Origin: Stentor coeruleus
Taxonomy: Eukaryota > Ciliophora > Heterotrichea > Heterotrichida > Stentoridae
Length of the DNA stretch: 64,000 nucleotides
NCBI GenBank assembly: GCA_001970955.1
Contig: MPUH01000002.1
Location: forward strand, 62,001 to 126,000
Reading direction: 5' to 3'
Part shown: positions 50,170 to 60,714 of the stretch, piece by piece
Position numbering within the stretch: position 1 is the stretch's first letter
How the letters are laid out: every line of letters begins with the position of its first letter
Position numbers and translations under genes: made by a program
Notes under the pieces: generated by a model
What the model was told of the DNA's origin: nothing
Databases searched by the model: none
What the model saw: the letters and a program-made list of their open reading frames with translations, nothing else

Positions 50170-52896
50170 CTAGCTAACTCTTTTAAAACTAGTCAAAGTG
50201 CTGATTTGTTTCAGTTTCTCACACATCATATTTGCTAATGTTGTGATAAAATCATACAGTGCAGCAGGTGTGCTGCCGGTTTTAATATCAATCCCCAAAG
50301 CACTAAAAAACGCTTGTTCTTTATTTTTCCCAGCAGAAATTTTTATATTAGGTACTAACAAACTCATCATTGCACTAGGAGAAAAGTCATGAAAATTTAT
50401 TTTCCCACTTTCAACATTGACTTCAAAACTAAAAAGCATAGTGGTTAATGCAGAATTTATATCAATAATTTTTTCTTCTAGTTTTTTCTGATACTCCACA
50501 AAGTCACAAGCTATTTTTTTACTTAAAGCCAACTGTTTGAGCTCAACACCAAAGACTTTAGGGATTTTTTTCTTTTTAAGACTTTTCATAGTTTCTTTGA
50601 CGAATTTTTGATTCATTTTTTCTCTAAAAACTCTATCTAAATTTAAAGCTTCTTTTACTAGGAAAAAATGATTTAGGATGTTGTGGGTGTAGGTCATTGT
50701 GAAATTTGCCACTTCGATATTGGTTTCGTATTTGTTAAAAGTTGTGTAGATGTCGTTTGGGATGAATATTTCTCCAGGGCGGTATGTGAATTTGGTTTTA
50801 AACGCACTTTCTAGGTTGCTTTTGTCATTTTTTTTGCCAGAGCATCTGATAGCTTCAGTAGATTTTGTTTGGTCGCTAATAGTTAGAATAAATTCGCTTA
50901 AGGATAAAACCCCCGACATTTCATCAAGTAGGGTTGTGATATTACCTGCAAGATCAGATATTGAGAAATTTATAGTAATCCCAGTCTCTTCATCTAAAAT
51001 ACTCAAAGAAAAGTTAGCAAGACAAAACTCAAGCTCTGAATTGTTAAGGGATTTAGGAAAATACTCTTCTCCATCATATGGTCTTCGGGATAGTTTCACT
51101 GGAGCTAATGGTAAAGGTTTTTTGTTATTATAATCCTTCACAACCTCATCAAGTCTAATCCCAGATGCTCCAGGTATTTTTCTCTGTTTATTAAATGAAA
51201 AAAGTGAGTTTTGTTTCTGAACTTCTACAACCGCAGGACTTGGGGGTTTTTCCTGCACTGGCTCTTTAACTTTCCTCATCATAATTTTTTCTCTAATTTT
51301 TTCCTGTGCCTCTAAATTCTTAGCGATATCTTTTTCCTTTTTCCTTTCTTTCACATATTTAATTGCTGCTCTTTTTGTCTTTATAAAAGCAAATGCATAT
51401 TGATACCAAAGCTTTATAAGTTCCCTTCTTTTTCTCCTTTCTTTCCTATGTTCTCTTTTTTCAGACTTTTCAGGAATTCTTTCATAAGGCCGATATCTCA
51501 TTACTAAGGGCCAAATCTGCACATTTGTACAATAATCAAAAAAGTTTCTCATACATTCAGCCATTGCTGGAGTAAACTTACAAGAAATATTTTCTATTAA
51601 TCCAATTGCTTTAAGGTTAGGGATTTCATCGCTAAATATGACACAGATTTTAGCTTGAGTAGGCTCGAGGAAAGTACTTGGATGAGATTTTGATAACATT
51701 TTAGATTGCTGGACTATAAGGTCACGGACTTCATAAGAAGGGAATGCTTCGAAAATACCGATTTCAGAGTCGAATGTACCTTCCCAGAGTGAAGTAGGGA
51801 TTACTATATTGGCCATAGAGTAAATATAGATTGCTGCGTTTGTGATGATGATTTCTTTAACTGTAGAGTTTTTCTGAGGTTGTCTTTTACTGAATTTGTT
51901 TCCTTGAAGGAACCATTCGAAGTTGATATTTTTAACTTCAAGTTTTTCTAATGAAAACCCAAGAGAATGAGGATTTTCATATGGATAAGTCTCATCTTCA
52001 AAACTAACATGAACCGTTTTCACAGTCAATGTCAAATTCTTTAGCACTTTAGTAAAGTATTTCTCAATAAACCCCTTCTCTTCAATTTCTTGAAAGCTAC
52101 TATCTTGATTTTCTTTTGTATTATTCCTACTATGACTATTGCTCTCATATGATCTCCCAGCTTGAAAATCCAAAGGTCTTGATTCAAAATCCTTTCCACT
52201 TTCCGATCCTTTAACTTGTGATTTATTACTCCTCCTTCTTGATTTTCTATCATCAGCTATATCTGAATATTCTGCTTTCTTATCATCAACATTTTCACTA
52301 CCTTTTCTTTTAGATCTATGCCTGTTTTTAACTTCCTCTTCATCATTACTTTCTTGACCTTTTCTTCTATTTTTCTTGCTTCTATGTTTTCTTGTTTTAT
52401 CATCTTCTATTTTTTGTTCCTCATCTTCCTTTTTTCCCCTTTTTCTATATGGGATTTCGCATTCAATCAAAGTACTATTAATAATCTTAGATGGATTTTT
52501 CCGCCCTTTTGCATAATCTAATATTTCTTTTTCTTTTTCTATTTGCCACAATAAACCTTCTTCATCATTATCGTGAAGTTGAGTTTTTTCTTTGGAAATA
52601 TGAGAAATTGGACCAAAGACTAATAAAAGCTCATCAAGTTCGACTTCTATTGGGCTTGATAAAAAAGATGAATAATGACATTTGAAACGAAGCTTACCTA
52701 TAAGACCTGCTTTTATGTTGATTGGTAAATTGTGGGAACTTAGAAACTCATTAACTTTATCTGGACGAAAGATCAAATTGATTAAGTCTATATGACCTGA
52801 GAGCAAGCCAGCATCTAATTGGTTTTTTTCAAACCCGTAGAGATACTCGCCAAGATTATTCTTGAGAAAATCGTAGATCTTGGACTTGATTACCAT
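50170..52896 (-). CDS. Short VPS13-like chorein-domain protein
   Basis: 908 residues. The N-terminus (KSKIYDFLKNNLGEYLYGFE, then KNQLDAGLLSGHIDLINL) is a chorein N-terminal domain as in VPS13 and ATG2, the entry module of bridge-type lipid-transfer proteins. Residues about 150-270 are a highly charged disordered insert (KHRSKKNRRKGQESND). Further lipid-groove-like beta segments continue to the end (SLEKLEVKNINFEW, LEFCLANFSLSILDE, NIEVANFTMTYTH). At 908 residues it is far shorter than VPS13 (over 3,000) and has no VAB or ATG-C domain. It may be a minimal lipid-transfer protein at membrane contacts. Confidence 0.8.
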   Translation of the reverse strand: MVIKSKIYDFLKNNLGEYLYGFEKNQLDAGLLSGHIDLINLIFRPDKVNEFLSSHNLPINIKAGLIGKLRFKCHYSSFLSSPIEVELDELLLVFGPISHISKEKTQLHDNDEEGLLWQIEKEKEILDYAKGRKNPSKIINSTLIECEIPYRKRGKKEDEEQKIEDDKTRKHRSKKNRRKGQESNDEEEVKNRHRSKRKGSENVDDKKAEYSDIADDRKSRRRSNKSQVKGSESGKDFESRPLDFQAGRSYESNSHSRNNTKENQDSSFQEIEEKGFIEKYFTKVLKNLTLTVKTVHVSFEDETYPYENPHSLGFSLEKLEVKNINFEWFLQGNKFSKRQPQKNSTVKEIIITNAAIYIYSMANIVIPTSLWEGTFDSEIGIFEAFPSYEVRDLIVQQSKMLSKSHPSTFLEPTQAKICVIFSDEIPNLKAIGLIENISCKFTPAMAECMRNFFDYCTNVQIWPLVMRYRPYERIPEKSEKREHRKERRKRRELIKLWYQYAFAFIKTKRAAIKYVKERKKEKDIAKNLEAQEKIREKIMMRKVKEPVQEKPPSPAVVEVQKQNSLFSFNKQRKIPGASGIRLDEVVKDYNNKKPLPLAPVKLSRRPYDGEEYFPKSLNNSELEFCLANFSLSILDEETGITINFSISDLAGNITTLLDEMSGVLSLSEFILTISDQTKSTEAIRCSGKKNDKSNLESAFKTKFTYRPGEIFIPNDIYTTFNKYETNIEVANFTMTYTHNILNHFFLVKEALNLDRVFREKMNQKFVKETMKSLKKKKIPKVFGVELKQLALSKKIACDFVEYQKKLEEKIIDINSALTTMLFSFEVNVESGKINFHDFSPSAMMSLLVPNIKISAGKNKEQAFFSALGIDIKTGSTPAALYDFITTLANMMCEKLKQISTLTSFKRVS

Positions 52897-53200
52897 TGTA
52901 TTTAAATATTAAGTCCATAATTTGATTGTGAGATTGCATTTTAAGTTTAAAATGTTTAAGGAATGATTGGGTTTGTTGGTAAAAGGAAGGAGTTGAAGGA
53001 TTTTGTTTGAAGATAAGAGATTTGAATTGAGGAAGGCTTTAAATGAAGTGAAATAGGAAATAAAAATCCTGGAACCTTATTATTTTAAAGGTATAGTAAT
53101 CTAATTTTGATTATCATTAGAGCATATACATTGCTTTATAGCTGGGTTAAATTTTCAATTTCAAAATTTTTCTTTCAAATTTATATTTTACACCAAAATA
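52897..53200. other. Divergent intergenic region, nothing recognised
   Basis: 304 bp between divergent genes. No recognisable feature apart from the general AT-rich composition. Confidence 0.5.
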
Positions 53201-54490
53201 ATGATTAAATATTTTTTCTTAACTTTTCTTTTGCTAGTCTGTGCTTACTCTCGTCGCTGGCATGGAGAACGTTGGTATAGAAATCATCCTAATCATGATC
53301 ATGATGAAAACCCTCCTCATCATCGTCATGATCGTGATGAAAACCATCCTCATCATCGCCATGATCGTGATGAAAACCATCCTCATCATCAATATGATTA
53401 TAACCTTGGTGACAATTTCAAACACAATCATGAAAATTACGAAAACATATATCAAAGTAATGATGATAATCATGAGCCAATCTTTTATGAAAAGAATAAA
53501 GAAGAAGAAGAAATTAATGTTCCATTGAATACCCCATTTTGTGAATGTCCTGAAATTTATGAGAATGATGAAAATCAAGAAAATTATATGAAAAGCATAA
53601 AACAATCTGAAAAAGAACTAAGTCCTTATTTTCAAAATATAAGTGAATCAATCAAAGACTACAACCTTATGATTGTAATAGTAGTATCTTCATTTATTAC
53701 AACTATAGTTGACTTTATGGTAATAATTATTGTCTGGATAGCTCAAAAAACTAATATGCTTAATGAAAATCTGCTTAAATCCTTAACAAGTTTTGCATGT
53801 GGTGGATTTTTAGGAGATGTGTTTATCGATTTCTTACCTAGGATCACAAATTCAAGAAGGTCAGGCGAACTGATAATTTTATCAATTTTAGGATTTTTCA
53901 CTTTAGATAAAGAAGTTTCTTGTGAAAGTCCACAAAAAAAACTTGACAGTAAAAATAAAAGCGATGAAAAGGATAAAAGTGAAGAAAAATATAAGAAAAA
54001 AAGCCTTAAAGATTTCCAACAAGATAATCTTAAAGAAATTCCTATAGAAAAAAATAATAAAGATAAGAAAGTATATAATGGAATTATTGTACTTTTTTGG
54101 ATAGTAAATTTATTACTCAGTATTATTATTGGTATTGATATAGGATCTAGTTATTTAATAAACCCAACTATTGGGATTGTGACAACTTTTTACATGCTTA
54201 TTAATGAGATATTTTATAATACAAGAAACACTATTGCATTTCTAAAATTTGGGATGAGTTATAAGAATCTTGTCATAACAAAAATTATTGGTTGCATTGG
54301 ATCATTAATCGGTGGGGTTATTGCGTTTAAAAATGTTGTAAATGATGATATTATTGATGTTGTATTAGCGATTGTTGTAGGGAATTTGTTGTATGCGTCA
54401 TTTGTGTCTTTACTTCCGTCAATAAAAGCTAAAAGGAGCATGAAGTGGCATATTGTTTTATTTTGCATTGGAGTTATTTTACGAGTTTAA
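53201..54490 (+). CDS. ZIP-family (SLC39) protein with lost metal ligands
   Basis: 429 residues. A signal peptide (MIKYFFLTFLLLVCAYS) is followed by a His-rich luminal region with tandem RHDRDENHPHH repeats (about 18-70), as in SLC39A7/A13. About seven membrane spans follow, with a Lys/Glu-rich cytosolic loop (about 245-285). In TM4 the family motif GD-FLHLLPHA reads GDVFIDFLPRI (about 205-215), and in TM5 the HEIPHE zinc site reads NEIFYN (about 335-340). Both His sets are gone, so zinc transport is doubtful. It may be a regulator or a pseudo-transporter. The 3' end lies in the block duplicated at junction 6. Confidence 0.8.
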   Translation: MIKYFFLTFLLLVCAYSRRWHGERWYRNHPNHDHDENPPHHRHDRDENHPHHRHDRDENHPHHQYDYNLGDNFKHNHENYENIYQSNDDNHEPIFYEKNKEEEEINVPLNTPFCECPEIYENDENQENYMKSIKQSEKELSPYFQNISESIKDYNLMIVIVVSSFITTIVDFMVIIIVWIAQKTNMLNENLLKSLTSFACGGFLGDVFIDFLPRITNSRRSGELIILSILGFFTLDKEVSCESPQKKLDSKNKSDEKDKSEEKYKKKSLKDFQQDNLKEIPIEKNNKDKKVYNGIIVLFWIVNLLLSIIIGIDIGSSYLINPTIGIVTTFYMLINEIFYNTRNTIAFLKFGMSYKNLVITKIIGCIGSLIGGVIAFKNVVNDDIIDVVLAIVVGNLLYASFVSLLPSIKAKRSMKWHIVLFCIGVILRV

Positions 54491-54573
54491 GTTATTATAA
54501 GTATTNCATGAAGTGGCATATTGTTTTATTTTGCATTGGAGTTATTTTACGAGTTTAAGTTATTATAAGTATT
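54439..54573. repeat. 67-bp duplication around a single N (assembly junction 6)
   Basis: Copy 1 at 54439-54505 includes the last codons and stop of the ZIP-like gene. Copy 2 at 54507-54573 follows the N at 54506. Identical copies, read as an unmerged contig overlap. Confidence 0.87.
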
Positions 54574-54582
54574 AATTACATT

Positions 54583-54733
54583 GATAAGCTGATGCGTTTT
54601 TTAAATAAGTTTATATAATCTTCAACAAAGATTTTTTATTGCTATAAATTTATTAACTATTAAAAAGATATAAAATTTNGATAAGCTGATGCGTTTTTTA
54701 AATAAGTTTATATAATCTTCAACAAAGATTTTT
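54583..54733. repeat. 54-bp duplication around a single N (assembly junction 7)
   Basis: Copy 1 at 54583-54636 and copy 2 at 54680-54733. The N is at 54679 and 42 bp of other sequence lies between copy 1 and the N. This junction is only 173 bp from junction 6, so a very short contig was placed between them. Confidence 0.85.
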
Positions 54734-55234
54734 AATATTTCTTTAAACCTTCCCTTAACCCCACAAAAACCTGAAGACTCGACAATTGGGCCAAATGAAG
54801 AGAATCCAAGAAAGCTTAAATACTAATACACAGTTAAAAAAGATAAAAAATAATGATAATTAACTAAAAAAAGCGAAAAAATCAAGAAAAGAGAAAAGCA
54901 TAAGGAACTTCTTACAAAACCTTGAAACTTAGCAAGTAAAATAATTAACTTAGCAAAAACATATAAAATACTTAACCAAAACAAATTCAATTACTAAAAT
55001 CATCACCTACTTCTTCAAAATCATTCAAAATAAATGCATCTAAATAATACACTCTAAAAATCCAAAAATTCTCAAAAAAAAAAAAATCCTCAAACAAGCA
55101 AAATCCACAAAGAAAAAATTATAAGCATCAAATGCTCCAACACCTAAGTACAAAATCCTAAAACTCATCCAAAATCCACAACCCCATAATCCATAATTTT
55201 CCTATACACTAAAATCCCATCTCCTAATTCCTAT
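54734..55234. other. Intergenic, nothing recognised
   Basis: About 500 bp, A/C-rich on the plus strand with many ATCC and CCTA words, the 3' flank of the minus-strand PP2C gene. No coding frame recognised. Confidence 0.5.
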
Positions 55235-56155
55235 TTATCTCTTAAGCTCAACTATAACTATAGTGGTATTATCACAGCCAAGCCCTCCACTAGAAGCAAT
55301 ATCAGGTGCTAAGCATCTATCTAAAGTTTCTTCAGCAATAGTCCCTAATGGTTTATTTTTAATCCTCTGCGATACAAAATTCACGCATTCCTGCGAAGTT
55401 AGCATATCCCAAACTCCATCACAAGCTAACACTAAAAACTCATCTCTTAATCCTAACTCTTCAATTTTCACATCAGGATAAGCTGATATCATTTGATCCT
55501 TAGCTGGAATACTAGCATTTTTTTTATACTCAAGGTCTCCAATTGATCTACTTAAATTCAAATTCCCCATAACCCTTCCATCTTCAACCATACCTCCTGC
55601 TCTTATTATTCTATCTCGTTCTTGAGGTAAATCTGGCTTATGGTCTATAGACATTTCAATAGCCCGACCTTCTCTATTTAACACACATCTTGAGTCACCA
55701 GCATTAGCCACATATAAAGTGTTTCTACAAATTAAAGCAACCACTGCTGTGCAACCTGCCATAAGTAAACTTGGATCTGCTTGTACAGGATAATTGTCAG
55801 GAAGATCTTTAGCTATTCTAATAACTTCTTTTAAGCCTTCAGTTGTTTTGATTAATTCGTCCATTCTTAAGAAAGTGTCTTTGAGAGCTTGTTCAAAGTT
55901 TCCTTCTTTAAAGGAACGAAGGGTGACGATTTCTGCACAGAAATGCCTTGATACAAACTCTGCTACTTCTTTTCCCCCATGACCATCGAATACCCCAAAA
56001 ATCATTGTTTTGTCGTCTAGGGCTAGATTTACTAGCTTAGCATCTTCCATGGTGTTTCTCCAACCTTGCATTTCGCAGCTGGCAAATCTGACACGTTGGT
56101 TTTCACCGGTTTTTGTATTTTTATCCCTTATTGGAGAAGATAAATAAGGACCCAT
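55235..56155 (-). CDS. PP2C-type protein phosphatase
   Basis: 306 residues covering one PPM/PP2C domain. Motifs: ASCEMQGWRNTMEDA, FGVFDGHGGKEVAEF, AGCTAVVALI, VANAGDSRCVL, LSRSIGDLEYK, LVLACDGVWDMLTSQE and GCDNTTIVIV. All metal-binding Asp residues are present, so it should be active with Mn2+/Mg2+. The start MGPYLSSPIR with Gly2 allows N-myristoylation. It resembles the PPM1G/PPM1A type without extra domains. Substrates unknown; PP2C enzymes often oppose stress or Ca2+-regulated kinases such as CDPKs. Confidence 0.95.
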   Translation of the reverse strand: MGPYLSSPIRDKNTKTGENQRVRFASCEMQGWRNTMEDAKLVNLALDDKTMIFGVFDGHGGKEVAEFVSRHFCAEIVTLRSFKEGNFEQALKDTFLRMDELIKTTEGLKEVIRIAKDLPDNYPVQADPSLLMAGCTAVVALICRNTLYVANAGDSRCVLNREGRAIEMSIDHKPDLPQERDRIIRAGGMVEDGRVMGNLNLSRSIGDLEYKKNASIPAKDQMISAYPDVKIEELGLRDEFLVLACDGVWDMLTSQECVNFVSQRIKNKPLGTIAEETLDRCLAPDIASSGGLGCDNTTIVIVELKR

Positions 56156-58099
56156 TTATGGCAATTATATGAGTATGTGAAATAAATAGTGAAATGCTTT
56201 GGGTGAATATAAATGAGATTTTTGAGGTACTAGGATTAATTTATAATGGAATAGTAAATTATGAGTTATGATAAAATATCATTTCATATGGTTTTAATTA
56301 TAAACTAAGGTAAAAATAATTTAAACCAAAGAGACCATTTTGATAATGTTTTTATTACATATAATAACCTAATCCTGACTGATGCTTTATGAGTCTGAAA
56401 ATATAAGAAACATATCATTATATCTCATATAAATCAAGAAAAATCCACATTGAAAGAACTTCTAACTACAACTATACGAATAGCTACAAAAATCAACTCA
56501 AACTTTCTCATAATTTTAACTTCTTTCATAGATGAATATAATCATAATATTCATTTGAGATCTAAAAACAACTATCTTATCTATAAAACCTTTACTAATA
56601 AAAATAACTTTCTACAAGCAAAATCCTTAAATAATCTAAAATTGTCCTTATTGATGAAGACAAGCAAATGACTAGGAAATGCTAATTAAAAAACAATGTA
56701 AACTTGGCTTAATGATATAGTTTTTATATTAAGCATATTATAAACTCTCCAAAGATCCTTTATAAATTATTTTCCCTCATGAATATTCTAATTTATTATT
56801 CGAATAAGTATTTTAGTATTTCTAAGTAAGACTGTAACTAAAAAAACACTTTCTGACAATTTTATAATATTCAGTAATAATTTCATTATAAAATCCAGTT
56901 GTCGATTTAACACAATTCTATAAAGTTTTGATCACCGATAGACATCCTAAAAAAAGGATTTCATGAACTTTAAATTTCATATTTTCCAAAAAAAAAACTT
57001 CCTTTCCTTATCATCTTCTCCATCCTCTATGCTCAGCTCCATAGGTCTCAGTGATCTTCTATAAATCCAAACATCTTCTACAGTTCTGAACCGATCATTG
57101 CTGATGGATATTGAAACTTTATTCAATATGAGAAATTTTATTACAGATTCCACTAAAAATTTTCATCAAGAATCATTCAGATTATTAAAACAATATTCAA
57201 CTCTTAATTTTCTTCACTTAACCTTGGGTTTGATGATTGTTCTGAAATATTTCCATTAATTATTTAAATAATTATATTATACAGCTCATCCTAATTCTAT
57301 TAAATAAAGCCTTCAAACTCTTTTAGAAGTTCCTGATTTTTTATATACTCTAAAATCAATTATTGCTCCTCATACCCAATAAGATCCCGAAATTAAGATA
57401 ATTCCATCTATAAAAATTCTATGGAAACCATGATTTTCTTTCATTATCACACTACAAAAACACTGCTAATAACAGATCTATCCTAAAATAAAAACTCACT
57501 ATCTATACTCATCTTACCCCAAAATATTCTTCCCCCAACATCACTTTCTAATCCACTCACACTTTTTTCACACCATATTTTCCACTCTAAAAATCTTCTA
57601 ACATTTTAAAATAGCCACCCAAATACAATAAGAAAATCAACCACTTTTTTCGAGGTAAAAGTCTTAAATCCCTAAAATCTTTATATCTTTCTTCACTTCG
57701 CCCCTAACGATTTTTTCACCAAAATTTTTTCAAGTCTAAAAACATTCAAATTTTTTCCTTTTTTCCTCTTCAACGCATTCTCTCCAATCAAAATTCTAAT
57801 TATTCTTATCTTTATCGTATTCTCTAGTCTTAAGCAAAATCTTCTCAACACTTCAAAGTAAAAAAAAAAATATTCCCCTTATAATCTATAATGACCCACT
57901 GCCTAAAAGATTCAAAAACTCCTAAACTTCGCAACACACAAGCAAACCTTTAATATATCAACAAGTTAACCCATAATTCTTTAAGAAAATCTATCATCGG
58001 GTATTGTCAGTATCATATCTAACTAAATCTTTTCAATCAAAAAAAAAAAAGTATCCTTTAATCCCAGTCACCATTTCTGCTGTTATAAATAATTTTCTG
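56156..58099. other. Long divergent intergenic region upstream of EF2
   Basis: 1,944 bp, the longest gene-free stretch here, between PP2C (minus) and EF2 (plus). From about 56400 to 58000 the plus strand is A/C/T-rich with few G, a strong version of the 5'-flank pattern. The block 57000-57480 is less AT-rich and reads like protein only if TAA/TAG are taken as glutamine, which I reject (see rejected items). A short unannotated exon, ncRNA or extended promoter cannot be excluded. Pyrimidine runs near 57520-57780 lie close to the EF2 start. Confidence 0.5.
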
Positions 58100-60610
58100 A
58101 TGGTAAACTTCACTGTGGATCAGATACGAGAGATCATGGACAACCCTGATAACATTAGGAATATGTCTGTCATTGCTCACGTTGACCACGGGAAATCTAC
58201 TTTAACGGATTCTCTAATTGCAAAAGCTGGCATCATAGCCGAAACAAATGCTGGAGACGTCAGGTATACCGATACACGTAAAGATGAGAAGGAAAGAGGA
58301 ATCACTATAAAGTCAACTGGTGTGTCTCTTTTCTATGAAACCCCAAGCGATATAGAAGGTGCTCCAGATAAAAAATACTTGATCAATCTTATTGATTCCC
58401 CTGGTCACGTCGATTTCAGCTCAGAAGTTACTGCTGCCTTAAGAGTTACTGATGGAGCCCTTGTCGTTGTAGATTGTGTCGAAGGAGTCTGTGTGCAGAC
58501 TGAAACAGTCCTTAGGCAAGCATTACAAGAAAGGATTAAACCAGTCCTTATGATTAACAAAGTCGATAGAAACTTACTTGAACTCCAACTTGACCCTGAA
58601 AGTATGTATCAGAACTTCTGTAGGACTATAGAAAAAGCTAACTCGATTATATCAACTTATGATGATGGAAGTATGGGAGATTTAATGGTCGACCCAACTA
58701 AAGGTAATGTAGCTTTTGGAAGTGGACTTATGGGATGGGCTTTTACCCTTAAAAAATTCTCACAAATGTATGCTAAGAAATTTGGCATTGACCAAACTAA
58801 AATGATTGAAAAACTTTGGGGTGAGTGGTATTTTGACGCTGAAGGTAAAAAATGGAGACATGTAAATACTTCAGAAAGCGGAAAACCTCTTAAGAGAGCT
58901 TTCTGTCAATTTGTAATTGAGCCAATTCAAAGATTGGCAAAAGCTGTTATGGAAGGGAATAATGAAGCTTTAATAAAAATCCTCAAGACCTTAGAAATTG
59001 AACTTAAAGTTGAAGATAAAGAGTTGACTGAAAAAAAACTACTGAAAAGAATCATGCAAAAATGGCTTGGCGCTGCTGACTGTCTACTCGATATGATTGT
59101 CTGGCATTTGCCTTCACCAAAAGTGTCACAAAGGTATAGAGTTGATTATCTTTATGAAGGACCTTTAGACGATGAATGTGCTCAAGCAATAAGAAATTGT
59201 GACCCTAATGGTCCTTTAATGATGTATGTTTCAAAAATGGTTCCATCTCAAGACAAAGGTCGTTTTATAGCATTTGGCAGAGTGTTTAGTGGGACGATTT
59301 CAGCAGGTCAGAAAGTGCGAATTATGGGTCCGAATTTTATATCAGGTAAAAAAGATGATTTGTACGTTAAAAACATACAAAGGACAGTGATTATGATGGG
59401 AAGATATACTGAACATATCCCAGATGTACCTTGTGGTAACACAGTTGGTCTAGTTGGAGTCGATAATTATTTAGCAAAAACTGGGACAATATCAACTCAT
59501 GATGATGCATATCCTTTAAGAAACATGAAATACTCTGTAAGCCCTGTAGTCAGAGTTGCTGTAAAGCCTAAAAACGCTGCTGATTTACCTAAACTTGTTG
59601 AAGGGTTGAAGAAACTTAGTAAAAGTGATCCATTAGTTCAATGTAGTTCTGAAGAAACAGGTGAACATATTGTTGCAGGTTGTGGTGAATTACATGTTGA
59701 AATCTGTATTCATGATTTAATAGAATACGCTGGTATTGAAATCATTCAAAGTGACCCTGTTGTCACTTATAAAGAAACAGTTCAAGCAACTTCTAATCAA
59801 GTATGTATGTCAAAATCCCCAAACAAACATAATAGACTTTATGTTACAGCTGAACCATTTGCTGAAGGGCTTTCAGAAGCTATAGAAGCTGGGAAAATAG
59901 GACCTAAGACTGAGCCAAAACTAAGAGCTAAACAACTTCAAGATGATTTTAATTGGGATCCTAATGATGCAAAAAAAATCTGGTGTTTTGGTCCTGAAAC
60001 TATTGGGGCTAATATGCTTGTTGATACTACAAAAGGAGTTCAATATATGAATGAAATTAAAGATTCTCTTGAATCAGGTTTCCAATGGGCAAGTAAAGAA
60101 GGATGTATGAGTGGAGAAAGTATGAGAGGAGTTCGTTTTAATGTTCTTGATGCATATTTACATGCTGATGCTATACATAGAGGAGGTGGGCAACTTATTC
60201 CTACAGCAAGAAGAGTTTATTATGCAGCATTTTTAACTGCTAAACCTGCACTTCAAGAGCCTATGTTTTTAGTAGAAATTCAATGCCCTGCTGAAGTTAT
60301 TGGAGGGGTTTATCAATGTTTAAGTGGAAGAAGAGGTATTGTTAATTCTGAAGAACCTGTTATTGGTACACCTTTAACTATGGTTAAAGCTTATTTACCT
60401 GTTTCTGAGAGCTTTGGATTCACTGCGAACTTACGTTCGCAAACTTCAGGACAAGCTTTCCCTCAGTGTGTATTCGACCATTGGGCTTTGATTACTGGAG
60501 ATGCTTTTGACCCAACATCAAAAACATGTGAAATCATCAATGCAGTAAGACTTAGGAAAGGCCTTGAAGGCGGCATCCCTCCTCTAGATAGATATCTAGA
60601 TAAACTTTAG
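58100..60610 (+). CDS. EEF2: Translation elongation factor 2
   Basis: 836 residues from ATG at 58100, which gives the usual start [14 protein letters not shown]; the frame is open further upstream only through TTG. G-domain motifs: AHVDHGKST (P-loop), ERGITIKST (switch I), DSPGHVDF (G3), NKVDR (G4). [13 protein letters not shown] keeps the Thr sites phosphorylated by eEF2 kinase in animals. The diphthamide loop [11 protein letters not shown] is intact near residue 695. The protein ends in LDRYLDKL, matching the conserved C-terminus. It catalyses ribosomal translocation in the cytosol. An abundant protein, and its gene is somewhat less AT-rich than its neighbours. Confidence 0.98.
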   Translation: MVNFTVDQIREIMDNPDNIRNMSVIAHVDHGKSTLTDSLIAKAGIIAETNAGDVRYTDTRKDEKERGITIKSTGVSLFYETPSDIEGAPDKKYLINLIDSPGHVDFSSEVTAALRVTDGALVVVDCVEGVCVQTETVLRQALQERIKPVLMINKVDRNLLELQLDPESMYQNFCRTIEKANSIISTYDDGSMGDLMVDPTKGNVAFGSGLMGWAFTLKKFSQMYAKKFGIDQTKMIEKLWGEWYFDAEGKKWRHVNTSESGKPLKRAFCQFVIEPIQRLAKAVMEGNNEALIKILKTLEIELKVEDKELTEKKLLKRIMQKWLGAADCLLDMIVWHLPSPKVSQRYRVDYLYEGPLDDECAQAIRNCDPNGPLMMYVSKMVPSQDKGRFIAFGRVFSGTISAGQKVRIMGPNFISGKKDDLYVKNIQRTVIMMGRYTEHIPDVPCGNTVGLVGVDNYLAKTGTISTHDDAYPLRNMKYSVSPVVRVAVKPKNAADLPKLVEGLKKLSKSDPLVQCSSEETGEHIVAGCGELHVEICIHDLIEYAGIEIIQSDPVVTYKETVQATSNQVCMSKSPNKHNRLYVTAEPFAEGLSEAIEAGKIGPKTEPKLRAKQLQDDFNWDPNDAKKIWCFGPETIGANMLVDTTKGVQYMNEIKDSLESGFQWASKEGCMSGESMRGVRFNVLDAYLHADAIHRGGGQLIPTARRVYYAAFLTAKPALQEPMFLVEIQCPAEVIGGVYQCLSGRRGIVNSEEPVIGTPLTMVKAYLPVSESFGFTANLRSQTSGQAFPQCVFDHWALITGDAFDPTSKTCEIINAVRLRKGLEGGIPPLDRYLDKL

Positions 60611-60714
60611 GGTAATTAAACATATCTTTAAGTTTCAAATTAACTTTTTATATACTTTTTTACGATGTAACTTATAAAAATCATAAGATTTTTTATAACA
60701 ACCCTTTATTATTT

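Noticed and set aside
56450-56671. 73-codon plus-strand frame in the PP2C-EF2 spacer
   Set aside because: Begins with TTG, Asn/Lys/Leu-rich by base composition only, no motif.
56780-57435. A long protein-like plus-strand frame if TAA and TAG are read as glutamine (ciliate nuclear code)
   Set aside because: All intact genes here stop at TAA, TAG or TGA with the standard code. The number of TAA codons in the stretch is about what random sequence of this composition would give, and no family motif appears.
58004-58099. Upstream extension of the EF2 frame by 32 codons
   Set aside because: Starts with TTG and contains a poly-Lys run from an A-tract; the conserved EF2 N-terminus begins exactly at the ATG at 58100.
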